Origin: an uncultured Bacteroides sp. | GTDB lineage: Bacteria; Bacteroidota; Bacteroidia; Bacteroidales; UBA932 | Reading direction: 5' to 3' | Assembly: GCA_900546925.1 (NCBI GenBank) | Contig: UREV01000002.1 | Span: forward strand, 62,001-126,000 | DNA: 64,000 nt | In this document: piece by piece, positions 44,383-53,670 of the stretch | How positions within the stretch are numbered: position 1 is the first letter of the stretch | Layout: the number at the start of each line of letters is the position of its first letter | The notes under the pieces: generated by a model | Databases searched by the model: none | The model's input: the letters and a program-made list of their open reading frames with translations, nothing else | What the model was told of the DNA's origin: nothing | Position numbers and translations under genes: made by a program

Positions 44383-46920
44383 ATGCCAACAGACAGGATC
44401 GAACACATATTGGGATTTGACAGAATCAGGAAGATTATTTCCGACAGATGCAGTACAGAATACGCCGTAGAACGCACTGCGGCAGAGACCTTTTCCACCA
44501 ATGAGAAGGAAATCCGCCGAAGACTCTTGCTAACGGACGAGATGAGACTCATCGTAATGTTCGAAGAATCATTCCCTTCCAATGGTTACATCGACTGCGT
44601 GGGATTTCTCCAAATGCTGGAAAACTCCGGCGCGAACATTGACCTGACCTCACTCGGAAAGCTCCGCACCATGCTGGAAACCCTGAGGAAAGTGTCCATG
44701 TTCTTCAGCAATATAAAGGACGGAGTCTATCCGAACCTGAAAAGGATGGTGGCGCAGATCGCCCTCTTCCCGGAAGTACAGCAGCGCATCGACAGCATCC
44801 TGGACAAGTTCGGCAATGTGAAAGACACCGCTTCCGACGGTCTCTATGACATCCGCAGGCAGCTGAAAGAAAAGGAAGGCGCAGTTTCCAAGCGCATAAA
44901 CATGATTCTGCGCAAGGCCCAGAGCGAAGGACTTGTGGACAGCGACGCCGCCATAGTAATGCGCGACGGCAAGATGCTCATCCCTGTCAGCTCGGCCAAC
45001 AAGAGAAAAATACAAGGTTTCGTATATGACGAGTCCTCATCCGGAAAGACCACATTCATAGAACCTGCTGAAATAGTGGAGATTACGAACGAAATAAACG
45101 AGCTCCACTTCGCCGAGACCAGAGAAATAGCGAAAATATTATACGACTTCAGCGACTGGATAAGGCCATCAGTACCGGATTTGCTGAAGGGCGCCAAATG
45201 CATCGGCGAACTGGACTTCCTTATAGCCAAGGCCCAGACATCCCTGGATTTTGTAGCCGGAATGCCTATCATCTCAGAGAACGGAGAAATGAATCTGCGT
45301 AAAGCCAGACACCCTCTTCTCGAGCGCTCCCTCCACAAAGAAGGAAAACAAATAGTTCCACTCACAGTGACATTGACCCCGGAAAAACACATTCTGCTGA
45401 TTTCGGGTCCTAATGCCGGAGGCAAATCAGTCTGCCTGAAGACGGTAGGCCTCCTTCAATACATGTTCCAGTGGGGTATGCTCATCCCGACCTCCGAAAC
45501 CTCCGAGATGGTCATTTTCGACCGCATCATGGCCGACATCGGTGACGGGCAGTCCATCGACAACGACCTCAGTACCTACAGCTCCTTCCTCGCGTCCATG
45601 AAAGAAATGCTCGCGGAAGCGGACTCCAAGACTTTGGTGCTGATAGACGAATTCGGTTCCGGAACCGAGCCTGCAGCAGGCGGAGCCATCGCCGAAGCCA
45701 TATTGAGCGAAATGGACAGCCGCGGCGTCTACGGCGTGATTACCACCCACTACACGAACCTGAAACTCTACGCATCCGGCGCCGACACCGGTGTCATAAA
45801 CGGAGCCATGCAGTTCGACGTGAAGAACATAGCCCCGCTTTTCAAACTGGAAATGGGACTGCCGGGCAACTCGTTCGCATTCGAGCTCGCACGTAAAATG
45901 GGACTTCCCGAGGCCATTATAAAAGATGCGGAAAACCGTGCAGGTGAGGAGTTTGTGGGCATTGAAAGAAACCTCAGGAAAATCGCCAGAAACCGCAAGG
46001 CGCTGGACGAAAAGCTCCAGAAAATCCGCAACACGGACAAAACGCTGGAAAACATCACCGGAAAGTACCAGAAGGAACTCGAAGCGATAAAGAAAATGAA
46101 GCAAGACATCCTCGACGAGGCGAAACGTGAGGCCGAGGACATCGTGAAGGGCGCCAACCGCCAGGTCGAGCAGACCATCCGCAAAATAAAGGAATCCCAG
46201 GCGGCCAAGGCCGAGACTAAAGCCGCAAGAGGCGATCTCCAGGATTTTGTCAATGCCCTTGCGCGCAAGAAGGAGCAAGACAGTCAGAACCGTGAGGACT
46301 ACATTGCCGAAAAACTCCGTCAAGTTTCGGAAAGGCAGCAGCGCCAGCAGATGAGGAAATCCCGCAGGGCTACTGACGAGGAGAAGCAACTCATTGCAGC
46401 CGAGGAGGAAAAGAAAAGAAAGATAGAGGCTTTCCGCAGCGGACCGCTGAAAGTCGGCGAGAAAGTGAAGATAAAGTCCAATGGTATGGTCGGCGAAGTG
46501 GCCATGGTTTCCGACAAGGCCGTGACCGTAATCGTCGGTAACATAAAGAGCAAAATGCCGCTGGACAAGGTGGAGAGAATCTCTTCAAATGAATATAAAT
46601 CAGCAATTAAGGCTGAACCGAGACCTGTATCACAGACAGTTCAGGACAGCTCCCTGTCAGAGAGAAAACTTAACTTCAAGATGGAACTGGACGTGAGAGG
46701 ACAGAGAGTGAACGAGGCGCTGGAGAACGTGATGCACTATATAGATGATGCGATTATGCTTAACGTATCATCAGTGAGAATAATACACGGCAAGGGAACA
46801 GGAGCCCTGCGGGACGAAATCCAGAGATTCCTGAAATCCACACCGGGAGTAGAATCGGCGAAAGACGAGAGCATACAATTGGGAGGTTCTGGAGTGACTG
46901 TCGTGACATTCGACAAATGA
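44383..46920 (+). CDS. mutS2: MutS2-family ATPase/endonuclease
   Basis: 845 residues. MutS core and clamp regions, then the P-loop 'GPNAGGKSVCLKTVG' near residue 345, Walker B 'LVLIDEFGSGTEP', a long coiled coil (about 520-660), and a C-terminal Smr nuclease domain ('LDVRGQRVNEALENV', 'VRIIHGKGTGALRD'). MutS2 suppresses recombination and rescues collided ribosomes in other bacteria. Confidence 0.97.
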   Translation: MPTDRIEHILGFDRIRKIISDRCSTEYAVERTAAETFSTNEKEIRRRLLLTDEMRLIVMFEESFPSNGYIDCVGFLQMLENSGANIDLTSLGKLRTMLETLRKVSMFFSNIKDGVYPNLKRMVAQIALFPEVQQRIDSILDKFGNVKDTASDGLYDIRRQLKEKEGAVSKRINMILRKAQSEGLVDSDAAIVMRDGKMLIPVSSANKRKIQGFVYDESSSGKTTFIEPAEIVEITNEINELHFAETREIAKILYDFSDWIRPSVPDLLKGAKCIGELDFLIAKAQTSLDFVAGMPIISENGEMNLRKARHPLLERSLHKEGKQIVPLTVTLTPEKHILLISGPNAGGKSVCLKTVGLLQYMFQWGMLIPTSETSEMVIFDRIMADIGDGQSIDNDLSTYSSFLASMKEMLAEADSKTLVLIDEFGSGTEPAAGGAIAEAILSEMDSRGVYGVITTHYTNLKLYASGADTGVINGAMQFDVKNIAPLFKLEMGLPGNSFAFELARKMGLPEAIIKDAENRAGEEFVGIERNLRKIARNRKALDEKLQKIRNTDKTLENITGKYQKELEAIKKMKQDILDEAKREAEDIVKGANRQVEQTIRKIKESQAAKAETKAARGDLQDFVNALARKKEQDSQNREDYIAEKLRQVSERQQRQQMRKSRRATDEEKQLIAAEEEKKRKIEAFRSGPLKVGEKVKIKSNGMVGEVAMVSDKAVTVIVGNIKSKMPLDKVERISSNEYKSAIKAEPRPVSQTVQDSSLSERKLNFKMELDVRGQRVNEALENVMHYIDDAIMLNVSSVRIIHGKGTGALRDEIQRFLKSTPGVESAKDESIQLGGSGVTVVTFDK

Positions 46921-46968
46921 CGACGCGAACCGGCATTGACAGAAACATTGACAAAAAAAATTAACAAC

Positions 46969-47346
46969 ATGAAAGGCAGAGGCGAGTTCGGGAGGCGGGG
47001 CGAGGATGAGGCCTGCATGTACCTTGTCAGTCAGGGACATACCATATTGGAGCGGAATTGGCGGTGCGGGCACCTGGAGATAGATGTGATCACCCTGGCG
47101 GGCGATGGAATACATTTTGTAGAAGTCAAGAGCCGGATGGTACCAGTCCAGGGCAGGCCCGAGGAGGCTGTCAATGCTGCCAAACAGAGGAAGATTGTGG
47201 CGGCGGCGAGGCGATATATGGCTGGTAAGGGGCAGAAGGTCTGCGCCGGCATGGAAATCTGGTTCGATGTGGCGGCGGTGACGTTCGGGGAAGGCAGGAT
47301 GGAACTGGAGTATTTTCCCTCTGCATTCGTGCCGATTTATGTTTGA
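46969..47346 (+). CDS. YraN/UPF0102-family nuclease-like protein
   Basis: 125 residues from the ATG at 46969; a TTG start 33 bp upstream is possible but would add unconserved residues. 'GRRGEDEACMYLVSQGHTILERNWRCGHLEIDVI' and 'IHFVEVKSR' follow the PD-(D/E)XK-like pattern of UPF0102. Function unproven. It follows mutS2 by 48 bp that contain one GGCATTGAC motif. Confidence 0.9.
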   Translation: MKGRGEFGRRGEDEACMYLVSQGHTILERNWRCGHLEIDVITLAGDGIHFVEVKSRMVPVQGRPEEAVNAAKQRKIVAAARRYMAGKGQKVCAGMEIWFDVAAVTFGEGRMELEYFPSAFVPIYV

Positions 47347-47367
47347 CCACATATATAATAATATAGG

Positions 47368-48462
47368 ATGAGACAGAACAATTATTGCGTAATAATGGCC
47401 GGCGGTCATCTGAACCGTTTCTGGCCTATTAGCAGAGAGGATATGCCGGGACATTTCCTGGATATAACCGGCAACGGGAAGTCTCTGGTAAGAATGGCTT
47501 ATGACCGCTGCGTCGGAGTAGTTCCCACCGAGAATATAATCGTGATTACACTTGAGAAGTTCAAGGATATTATCCGCGAGCAGATTCCTGAGCTTCCGGA
47601 GGAGAATCTCCTTCTGGAGCCTTACGGGAGGCGGACCGGCCCTTGTGTCGCCTATTCGACCTATGCGCTCCTGAAGCGCAACCCTTCGGCTGTCGTCGCT
47701 GTCACCCCTGCCGATCTGTTCATTAACGATGTCGACCAGTTCCGGGAGGCTCTTGCCAATGCTCTTGATTATGCGACTGAGCATCCTGTGCTCATGACGT
47801 TGGGTATCAAACCGGACAGACCTGATACTGATTATGGTTATATTCAGGCTGTTGGCGGAAAGGAGGCATGTATGAAGAACGAGCCTGTGAAGGTGAAGAC
47901 TTTCACAGAGAAACCAAATCAGGAGATAGCTGACGTGTTTTTCAAGAGTGGTGAGTTTTTCTGGAATACGGGTATTTTCGTATGGCAGGCTGCTGTCATA
48001 AAGGATGAGATGGAGAAGTATATGCCTAATATCACATGTCTTTTCAACGGCTGGGAGGGTGCTCTCGGCACGCAGGCGGAGACGGTCTTCGTGGAGAGGG
48101 CTTATACTGACTGCGCGAAAATTTCCATCGATTATGCTGTGATGGAGAAGACGGACAGGGCTTGGCTGTATCCTGTGCATTTCGGATGGACAGATATCGA
48201 CAGCTGGGACAACTTGTATTCTTGTGTGGGCAACAGGGCTTCGGACAGTAATATTTCGAATATGCAGCAGAAGATTCTTCAGAACTGCAGCAAGGATATC
48301 ATTTTGACGTCTGACAAGAAGAAGCTTGTGGCGATACGCGGGATGGAGAATTTCATCGTCATCGACACGGATGATGTGTTGCTGATTTGCCCGCGGGATG
48401 ACAAGCAGTATAAGGAGCTGGTGAACAGCACCCGCATGCCGGGGTACGATAAGTATAGATAA
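47368..48462 (+). CDS. Mannose-1-phosphate guanylyltransferase-like protein with degenerate signature
   Basis: 364 residues, full family length. The fold aligns throughout: 'YCVIMAGGHLNRFWPISRED', 'LLEPYGRRTGPCVAYSTYAL', 'VAVTPADLFI', 'TFTEKPNQEIADVF', 'FFWNTGIFVW'. However the nucleotide signature, normally GGxGSRFWP...PKQFL, reads GGHLNRFWP...PGHFL: the second Gly and the Lys are replaced. 'TGYGYI' is 'TDYGYI'. GDP-mannose synthesis may be altered or lost; it could be a non-catalytic paralogue. A bidirectional terminator follows at 48633. Confidence 0.88.
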   Translation: MRQNNYCVIMAGGHLNRFWPISREDMPGHFLDITGNGKSLVRMAYDRCVGVVPTENIIVITLEKFKDIIREQIPELPEENLLLEPYGRRTGPCVAYSTYALLKRNPSAVVAVTPADLFINDVDQFREALANALDYATEHPVLMTLGIKPDRPDTDYGYIQAVGGKEACMKNEPVKVKTFTEKPNQEIADVFFKSGEFFWNTGIFVWQAAVIKDEMEKYMPNITCLFNGWEGALGTQAETVFVERAYTDCAKISIDYAVMEKTDRAWLYPVHFGWTDIDSWDNLYSCVGNRASDSNISNMQQKILQNCSKDIILTSDKKKLVAIRGMENFIVIDTDDVLLICPRDDKQYKELVNSTRMPGYDKYR

Positions 48463-48717
48463 TCTTTCGACGTAGCGAAGTAACCTGGTGGCCAGCGGAG
48501 TCGGCGCCCCATCGCTCAGGTGCTGCGCAATTCGCTCCCGGGACTCCGCTCCGACTGGCGTCGTAGCGGTTTACCAGACATAGCGACTCGCCGACTTGGC
48601 AGCAGCTTCGCACGTTACCGGCGAACACAATAAATCAGGTGTTTCTCTGCTCCATAATGTGGAGACCTGAGAAACACCTGATTCTTTATTTTCAGTCGCC
48701 GAACGGCGTGCTATACA
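48463..48717. other. GC-rich intergenic region between convergent genes
   Basis: 255 bp with no gene. 48463-48630 is GC-rich with AGCGGAGTC/GACTCCGCT arms (48494-48502 and 48542-48550) and the word GGAGTCGGCGC (48499-48509) that recurs in other gaps of this window. 48633-48683 is the terminator. Confidence 0.6.
48633..48683. terminator. Bidirectional terminator between manC-like and LRR lipoprotein genes
   Basis: Perfect 15-bp arms (48633-48647 and 48669-48683) with an inner CTCCA/TGGAG stem, followed on the plus strand by CTTTATTTT and on the minus strand by an AT-rich run. Confidence 0.9.
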
Positions 48718-51105
48718 CTATTTCGTGTAGGCGGTGCGGAGAACCGTAGTATTGGATTCCTTCTTGATGTTGGCATCTTCGATGACGGCGCCTTCACCTA
48801 CGTAGACTTTCTCCAGATTCTTGGCTCCGGTAACGTCCAAATATTTAAGGGTCTTGGCAGAGCCGGTGACATTCAAATACTTGGCGTCGGTTCCCTGGAG
48901 CTCAACACGCTCGAGAGCAGGGAGATTCTTAAGCTCCTGTTGAGTGTTGATGGTCATGGATGAACCATAGTTGTTCGCTATAAAGGTCTTCAACTTCTTG
49001 AGAGACCAGGTTCTGAAGGCTGCGTTATAACCGTTGTCCTTAATCTTGTTGTTGCTGATATTCAGGTACTCAAGTTTATCTGACCAATGAACACCAAAGT
49101 TCTCAAGCTCATTATTCGAAGCATCGAGATATGTCAGATAGCTCTTATAGTCACACTGAATATTAGTAAGCTTATTGTTGGACACATCGATATACTGAAT
49201 TTCGTCAGGAATACCATTTACGGAGGTAAGCTGGTTTCCTGAAGCTTTCAATGTTGTCATGCTTGTGGTAGAAAGATCCAGGGTAGCTACCTTATTGCCA
49301 GAAATATCGAGGGTAGACAGAGACGCGAAGTAATCCAGAGGGAACTCCTCGATTACATTCTTGGATGCGTTGATAGAGGTCAGGCCGGTAAACCACTCGA
49401 GACCGTCAATAGCCTTGATGCCCTTGTTGCTGAAATCGACTTCAGTAACAGCCTTCGCCTCAGCCTGGCTGATCTTTCCGTCCTTATCTGTGTCAGCCAC
49501 TCCGATGAGATATGACTTCAAAGCTGCGTCAGAAACTGCAGAAGCGATATCAGCAGGAACTTCACGAGGAACGAAAACCTCCTCTATAGCGTGACAGTTC
49601 ATCGCATTTGCCTTACACTGCTGTCCCTCGAAATAGGTAATCTTGCTGATTGCAGAACAGTTAAAAAGAGTAAAGCTTCTAAGTTTCACATTCTCATGGA
49701 CATCTATTTCCTTCAGGAAATCAGAATACTGGAAAGAAAGGCTCCTGAGCTTCTTGGATGTAGGTATAGCGAAACTTTCCCATGGATAATAATCCAAAGA
49801 GAGACTTGTAAGTTCCGGGAAATTAGTGAAATCAGGCTTTTGCTTAACATTTTTCAGACATGAAATCATCAATGAACTTACCTTCGTATTATTCTTGAAT
49901 ACTACAGACTCCAATGATTCTGACCCGATGAAAATATTATTAAGTTCAGGATTATTCGAGAAATCATATTTCTTAACCTTAGTTACCGCCAATGTAACTG
50001 CTTCCAGTTTAGGATTCTTCGAGAAATCGACAGTTTCCACACCGGAAGCATATCCGTAAATGGCCTTCAATGCAGGACATCCGGAAGTATTAAGGGCATG
50101 AAGCGCAGTATCACTGGCCACATTGATCTTCTCAAGAGCAGGGAGATTCGCGAGATTAATACTCTGAAGCACTGGACTTGTCACCTGAATGGACTCCAAC
50201 TTCTTGTTGCCAGAGAAATCGATCTCGGTAAATGTACACTTCGTTTTTGGTCCTTCTGTCACATAAACAGGGCTATTGAAATAGAACTCGGTGATTCCGG
50301 TGAACAGTTCGAGACCTGCGAATGAAGATACAGCACCGCTGGCGGCAAGTCCTTCGCGGCTGTCATCATATTCCGAATAGCGCACTTTTCCAGGCGCAGC
50401 GAGCTCTTCTGCAGAGAAGTCACCGTCATGGTCCTTATCGAATTCAGCGAGCATAAAAGCCTTGAAATTAGGGTCTACGAGGACATCTACCGCACGTGCA
50501 GGGGCCTGTGTAAGGACTAACTTATATGTATTCTGTGAATTGAACAGATGGAACTCGAATTCAGCAGATCTGGATTCCATTTTTGTGTTCGGAACAGCTG
50601 TGAACTCCACCTCTGCCTCAGGCGCACCCTCTTTAATATCAGGAGTTACCCAATCACTCTCACCGGTAAGTGTCCAGTTACGTGAACTGAGGACTTTCAC
50701 TTTAAGTTTCTCGCCTCCGGAAACGAATGCAAGGACTTTCGGCTCGGTATCGATGTTCTGGTCGGCAGCCATCTGCTTTACAGTCACGATACGGTTAATT
50801 TCCGCATAGCTCATTATCACTTTCGCACTTCTCTCCTCTCCGAAGTTCTGGTCGGCGGTAAATGTCACCGCCCCTTCTTCAGCTTTGAGATCATGCATCC
50901 ATTCAGCCTCAGTCTCAGCTTTTACAGTTTCTCCTTCGATAGGATTTTCGAGTACGTAGGCGATCTTGCCTATTCCCGGTGTCGCAGGTACGGAGATTTC
51001 TGTTTCCGACACATTGAAAACGGCCGGTTTGTCTTTTTCCTTGTCACAGGAAACTGCCAACGTGGCTATCGCCACGAACAGGCATGCCAAACGATTGTTT
51101 TTCAT
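48718..51105 (-). CDS. Lipoprotein with BACON-like, EF-hand and leucine-rich repeat domains (paralogue 1)
   Basis: 795 residues, lipoprotein signal ('TLAVSCDKEKD', Cys20). Two BACON-like beta-sandwiches at about 30-105 and 115-200 come first. Then an EF-hand loop 'DKDHDGDFSAEE' (near 220) precedes a first LRR block, and a second loop 'DTDKDGKISQAE' (near 535) precedes a second LRR block ('LEYLNISNNKIKDNG', 'LTYLDASNNELENF'). Both loops have Asp at 1, 3, 5, Gly at 6 and Glu at 12, so they should bind calcium. It is a diverged tandem copy of the gene at 51199. Surface adhesin or ligand-binding role is inference. Confidence 0.88.
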   Translation of the reverse strand: MKNNRLACLFVAIATLAVSCDKEKDKPAVFNVSETEISVPATPGIGKIAYVLENPIEGETVKAETEAEWMHDLKAEEGAVTFTADQNFGEERSAKVIMSYAEINRIVTVKQMAADQNIDTEPKVLAFVSGGEKLKVKVLSSRNWTLTGESDWVTPDIKEGAPEAEVEFTAVPNTKMESRSAEFEFHLFNSQNTYKLVLTQAPARAVDVLVDPNFKAFMLAEFDKDHDGDFSAEELAAPGKVRYSEYDDSREGLAASGAVSSFAGLELFTGITEFYFNSPVYVTEGPKTKCTFTEIDFSGNKKLESIQVTSPVLQSINLANLPALEKINVASDTALHALNTSGCPALKAIYGYASGVETVDFSKNPKLEAVTLAVTKVKKYDFSNNPELNNIFIGSESLESVVFKNNTKVSSLMISCLKNVKQKPDFTNFPELTSLSLDYYPWESFAIPTSKKLRSLSFQYSDFLKEIDVHENVKLRSFTLFNCSAISKITYFEGQQCKANAMNCHAIEEVFVPREVPADIASAVSDAALKSYLIGVADTDKDGKISQAEAKAVTEVDFSNKGIKAIDGLEWFTGLTSINASKNVIEEFPLDYFASLSTLDISGNKVATLDLSTTSMTTLKASGNQLTSVNGIPDEIQYIDVSNNKLTNIQCDYKSYLTYLDASNNELENFGVHWSDKLEYLNISNNKIKDNGYNAAFRTWSLKKLKTFIANNYGSSMTINTQQELKNLPALERVELQGTDAKYLNVTGSAKTLKYLDVTGAKNLEKVYVGEGAVIEDANIKKESNTTVLRTAYTK

Positions 51106-51137
51106 AATTTATGGGGTTAAAAAGTGAGTTAAAAAAA

Positions 51138-51176
51138 AGGTGACCTTTTAGTCATAAAACTATCAGGTCACCCTTT
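51138..51176 (-). terminator. Terminator between the two LRR lipoprotein genes
   Basis: On the minus strand AAAGGGTGACCT...AGGTCACC with a 1-nt bulge and an 18-nt loop, followed by eight T. The two paralogues are therefore probably not one full-strength transcript. Confidence 0.85.
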
Positions 51177-51198
51177 AAAAATATGTATGTTTTAAGAA

Positions 51199-53583
51199 CT
51201 ATTTGTTAGCACGGACAAGTTCTACACCTGCATCATGTTTGAAGTTAGCATCTTCGATGACAGCTTTCGCTCCAACATAAACCTTTGTAAGACCCTTTGC
51301 TCCTGTAACATCAAGATTGGTAAGAGTACCAGGAAGAGGAGTAGTACCATCTTCATCCATGTTGATATTGATATAAATCTTGTCAGTCTTAGAAGCAGAG
51401 AAATCAACGCCCTTCAATTCAACAGTCTTAAGCTGATTCTTACCTTCAAGAACATGAGCAAGGTCATAAGTAGCACCGAAATTATTTGCTTTGAAATTCT
51501 GCAAATAGTTACAGTATGTCAAGTAAAGACCATTCTCATATTTGTTAAGATACTGAACATTATTGTTACTGATATCCAAATCAGCAAGAGAGTAAAGGCC
51601 GTAACATGTAATACCCTTAAGCTTATTGTCGGACAGATTAAGATAGGACAGGTAGTACTGAGATTTAAACTCTATAATACCTGAGAGTTCATTATGAGAC
51701 AAATCCACATAGCAAAGATCATAGCCTTTAAACGTAAATGATTCAATCTTGTTATTCGAAGCATAAAGATTCTCACACTTGGTACCAGCGATATTCAAAG
51801 CTTTAATCTTATTGTTAGATACATCCAATGTGACCAACCTAGAGAATACTGAAGCATCGAAATCCACAATCTCATTGTTGGAAGCATTGATTTTCCTGAG
51901 ACCAACAAACCATTCAAGACCAAGAATTGATGAAACTTTCTTGCCGGAAAAATTCAACTCAGTAATAGCGGCAGCTTCATCAGCAGTGATCTTGCCATCC
52001 TTATCTGCATCGGCTACACTAAGGAGATATGCTTTCAAATTAGAATCTGCAATTTCTTCAGCGATATCTGAAGGGACTTCTCTCTCAACTTCTTTTTTCT
52101 GCAACTTGGCAGAACCTATAATATACTCATTTGCAAATTTTTGTCCCTTGTAAATGATAAGTTCCTCGCAAGCGGTAAGATAAGTAAGAGTAAGGTCTAT
52201 AAGACGAGTATTTTTATGAATATCCAAAGACTTCAATTTATCGCTATAAGAGATATTAACCTTAGCAAGTTTCTTGGCGTTGCCTAAATTCAAAGTTTCA
52301 GAAGGACAGTATGAGTATGAAAGCTCTGTCAAACCAGGAAGATTCTCGATACCTGAAACGCTCTCCAACTTAATACCACCGACAGTAAGAGCTGAGAGTT
52401 TATCGTTATTCTTGAAAATAGCGGTCTTAAGAGTTTTGATATCTGCATTAACATATGATACTTCGGGGTTGTGAGAGAAATCGATAGTCTCGAGTTTTGT
52501 ACCATAAATGGTAGCAACTTCCAGCTTAGGAGCTTTAGAGAAATCCAATGACTCCAATCCGGAGTTAAATGCTCTGAATTCCTTAAGTTTTGGACAAGAA
52601 GAAAGATCCAATGCACGGAGTGAAGTATCACCGTTGAAGCTCAACTCTACGATTTCTGAAAGACCTTTAAGGTTAACAGTCTTCACCTTACAGTTAGATA
52701 CCTGAACAGTTGTAAGGGCCTTATTGTTACTGAGGTCGATATCCTCTACAGTCGACTTAATGTTAGAGTATGGAGTAGTATATTTGAACTTGGTAATATT
52801 CGGGAAGAGTTCAACACCTGCAAATGTAGTTACAGAGCCATCATTATCCTCGTCGTACTCGATAGCGCCAGAAGCAGCCATTTCATCAGCAGAGAAATCA
52901 CCATCTTTATCCTTGTCGAATGCAGCAAGCATGAATGCCTTGAAGTTCGGGTCCTTTAGAAGGGAAACCGGTTTCGCACCAACCTGTTTGATGGCAAGCT
53001 TATAGACGTTTGTAGAATTGAAAAGATGGAGTTCGAACTCAGCAGATCTCTCTTGAAGACTCTCGTTCATAGCAGCTGTGAAAGTAATCTCAGCCTCTGG
53101 AGCACCTTCCTTGATATCTGGAGTTACCCAGTCACTCTCACCGGTAAGAGTCCAGTTTCTTGCACTGAGAACCTTCACCTTAAGAGCCTCACCTTCACCT
53201 ACAAAAGAAAGTTCAGTAGGGTCTGTAGCGATATTCTGGTCAGCAGCCATCTGCTTAACTGTAACGATCTCTGTGAATGTAGAATAGGTCACTATTACTT
53301 TAGAGCTTCTCTCTTCTTCGAAGTTCTGGTCGAAAGAAAAAGTAATAGTACCGTCAGCAGCAGCAAAATCGTGCAGCCAAGTAGACTCAGATTCTGCTCT
53401 TACAATCTCACCATCGATAGGATTCTCGAGGGTGTACGCGATCTTGCCGGTAGCAGGAGTTGCAGGAACAGTAACTTCCTTATCCACTACAGCAAACTTA
53501 GTAGTTTTGTCTTCCTTCTTACAGGAGACAGTCACGAGTGTGGCCAAAGCCGCAAACAGACATGCAAGATGTTTGGTTCTCAT
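51199..53583 (-). CDS. Lipoprotein with BACON-like, EF-hand and leucine-rich repeat domains (paralogue 2)
   Basis: 794 residues with the same architecture as its neighbour: lipoprotein signal ('LVTVSCKKEDK', Cys21), two BACON-like domains, EF-hand loop 'DKDKDGDFSADE' near 220, LRR block, EF-hand loop 'DADKDGKITADE' near 525, second LRR block ('LCYVDLSHNELSGI', 'LSYLNLSDNKLKGI'). The N-terminal 200 residues are far more alike between the copies than the LRR faces. Preceded by an 87-bp gap with a hairpin. Confidence 0.88.
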   Translation of the reverse strand: MRTKHLACLFAALATLVTVSCKKEDKTTKFAVVDKEVTVPATPATGKIAYTLENPIDGEIVRAESESTWLHDFAAADGTITFSFDQNFEEERSSKVIVTYSTFTEIVTVKQMAADQNIATDPTELSFVGEGEALKVKVLSARNWTLTGESDWVTPDIKEGAPEAEITFTAAMNESLQERSAEFELHLFNSTNVYKLAIKQVGAKPVSLLKDPNFKAFMLAAFDKDKDGDFSADEMAASGAIEYDEDNDGSVTTFAGVELFPNITKFKYTTPYSNIKSTVEDIDLSNNKALTTVQVSNCKVKTVNLKGLSEIVELSFNGDTSLRALDLSSCPKLKEFRAFNSGLESLDFSKAPKLEVATIYGTKLETIDFSHNPEVSYVNADIKTLKTAIFKNNDKLSALTVGGIKLESVSGIENLPGLTELSYSYCPSETLNLGNAKKLAKVNISYSDKLKSLDIHKNTRLIDLTLTYLTACEELIIYKGQKFANEYIIGSAKLQKKEVEREVPSDIAEEIADSNLKAYLLSVADADKDGKITADEAAAITELNFSGKKVSSILGLEWFVGLRKINASNNEIVDFDASVFSRLVTLDVSNNKIKALNIAGTKCENLYASNNKIESFTFKGYDLCYVDLSHNELSGIIEFKSQYYLSYLNLSDNKLKGITCYGLYSLADLDISNNNVQYLNKYENGLYLTYCNYLQNFKANNFGATYDLAHVLEGKNQLKTVELKGVDFSASKTDKIYININMDEDGTTPLPGTLTNLDVTGAKGLTKVYVGAKAVIEDANFKHDAGVELVRANK

Positions 53584-53634
53584 GTTTTTTAAGGTTTAAT
53601 TGTTAGATAAATTTCATAGTATTTCGTTTCAGGA

Positions 53635-53660
53635 AGACCGGAACCGAAAGGCTCCGGTCT
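53635..53660 (-). terminator. Hairpin after the BACON lipoprotein gene
   Basis: Arms AGACCGGA/TCCGGTCT (53635-53642 and 53653-53660) with an inner CC-GAAA-GG on the plus strand. The minus-strand T tract after it is short, so it may terminate only partly. Confidence 0.55.
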
Positions 53661-53670
53661 AATGAAGCTC

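Noticed and set aside
45427..46389. 320-codon open frame on the minus strand
   Set aside because: It is antisense to mutS2; its Leu/Phe-rich translation mirrors the Lys/Glu-rich coiled coil.
46936..46968. TTG start for yraN
   Set aside because: The extra 11 residues are not family-like, and the ATG at 46969 gives the usual N-terminus.
46771..48180. 469-codon open frame on the minus strand
   Set aside because: It runs antisense across mutS2, yraN and the manC-like gene, all of which have clear family matches.
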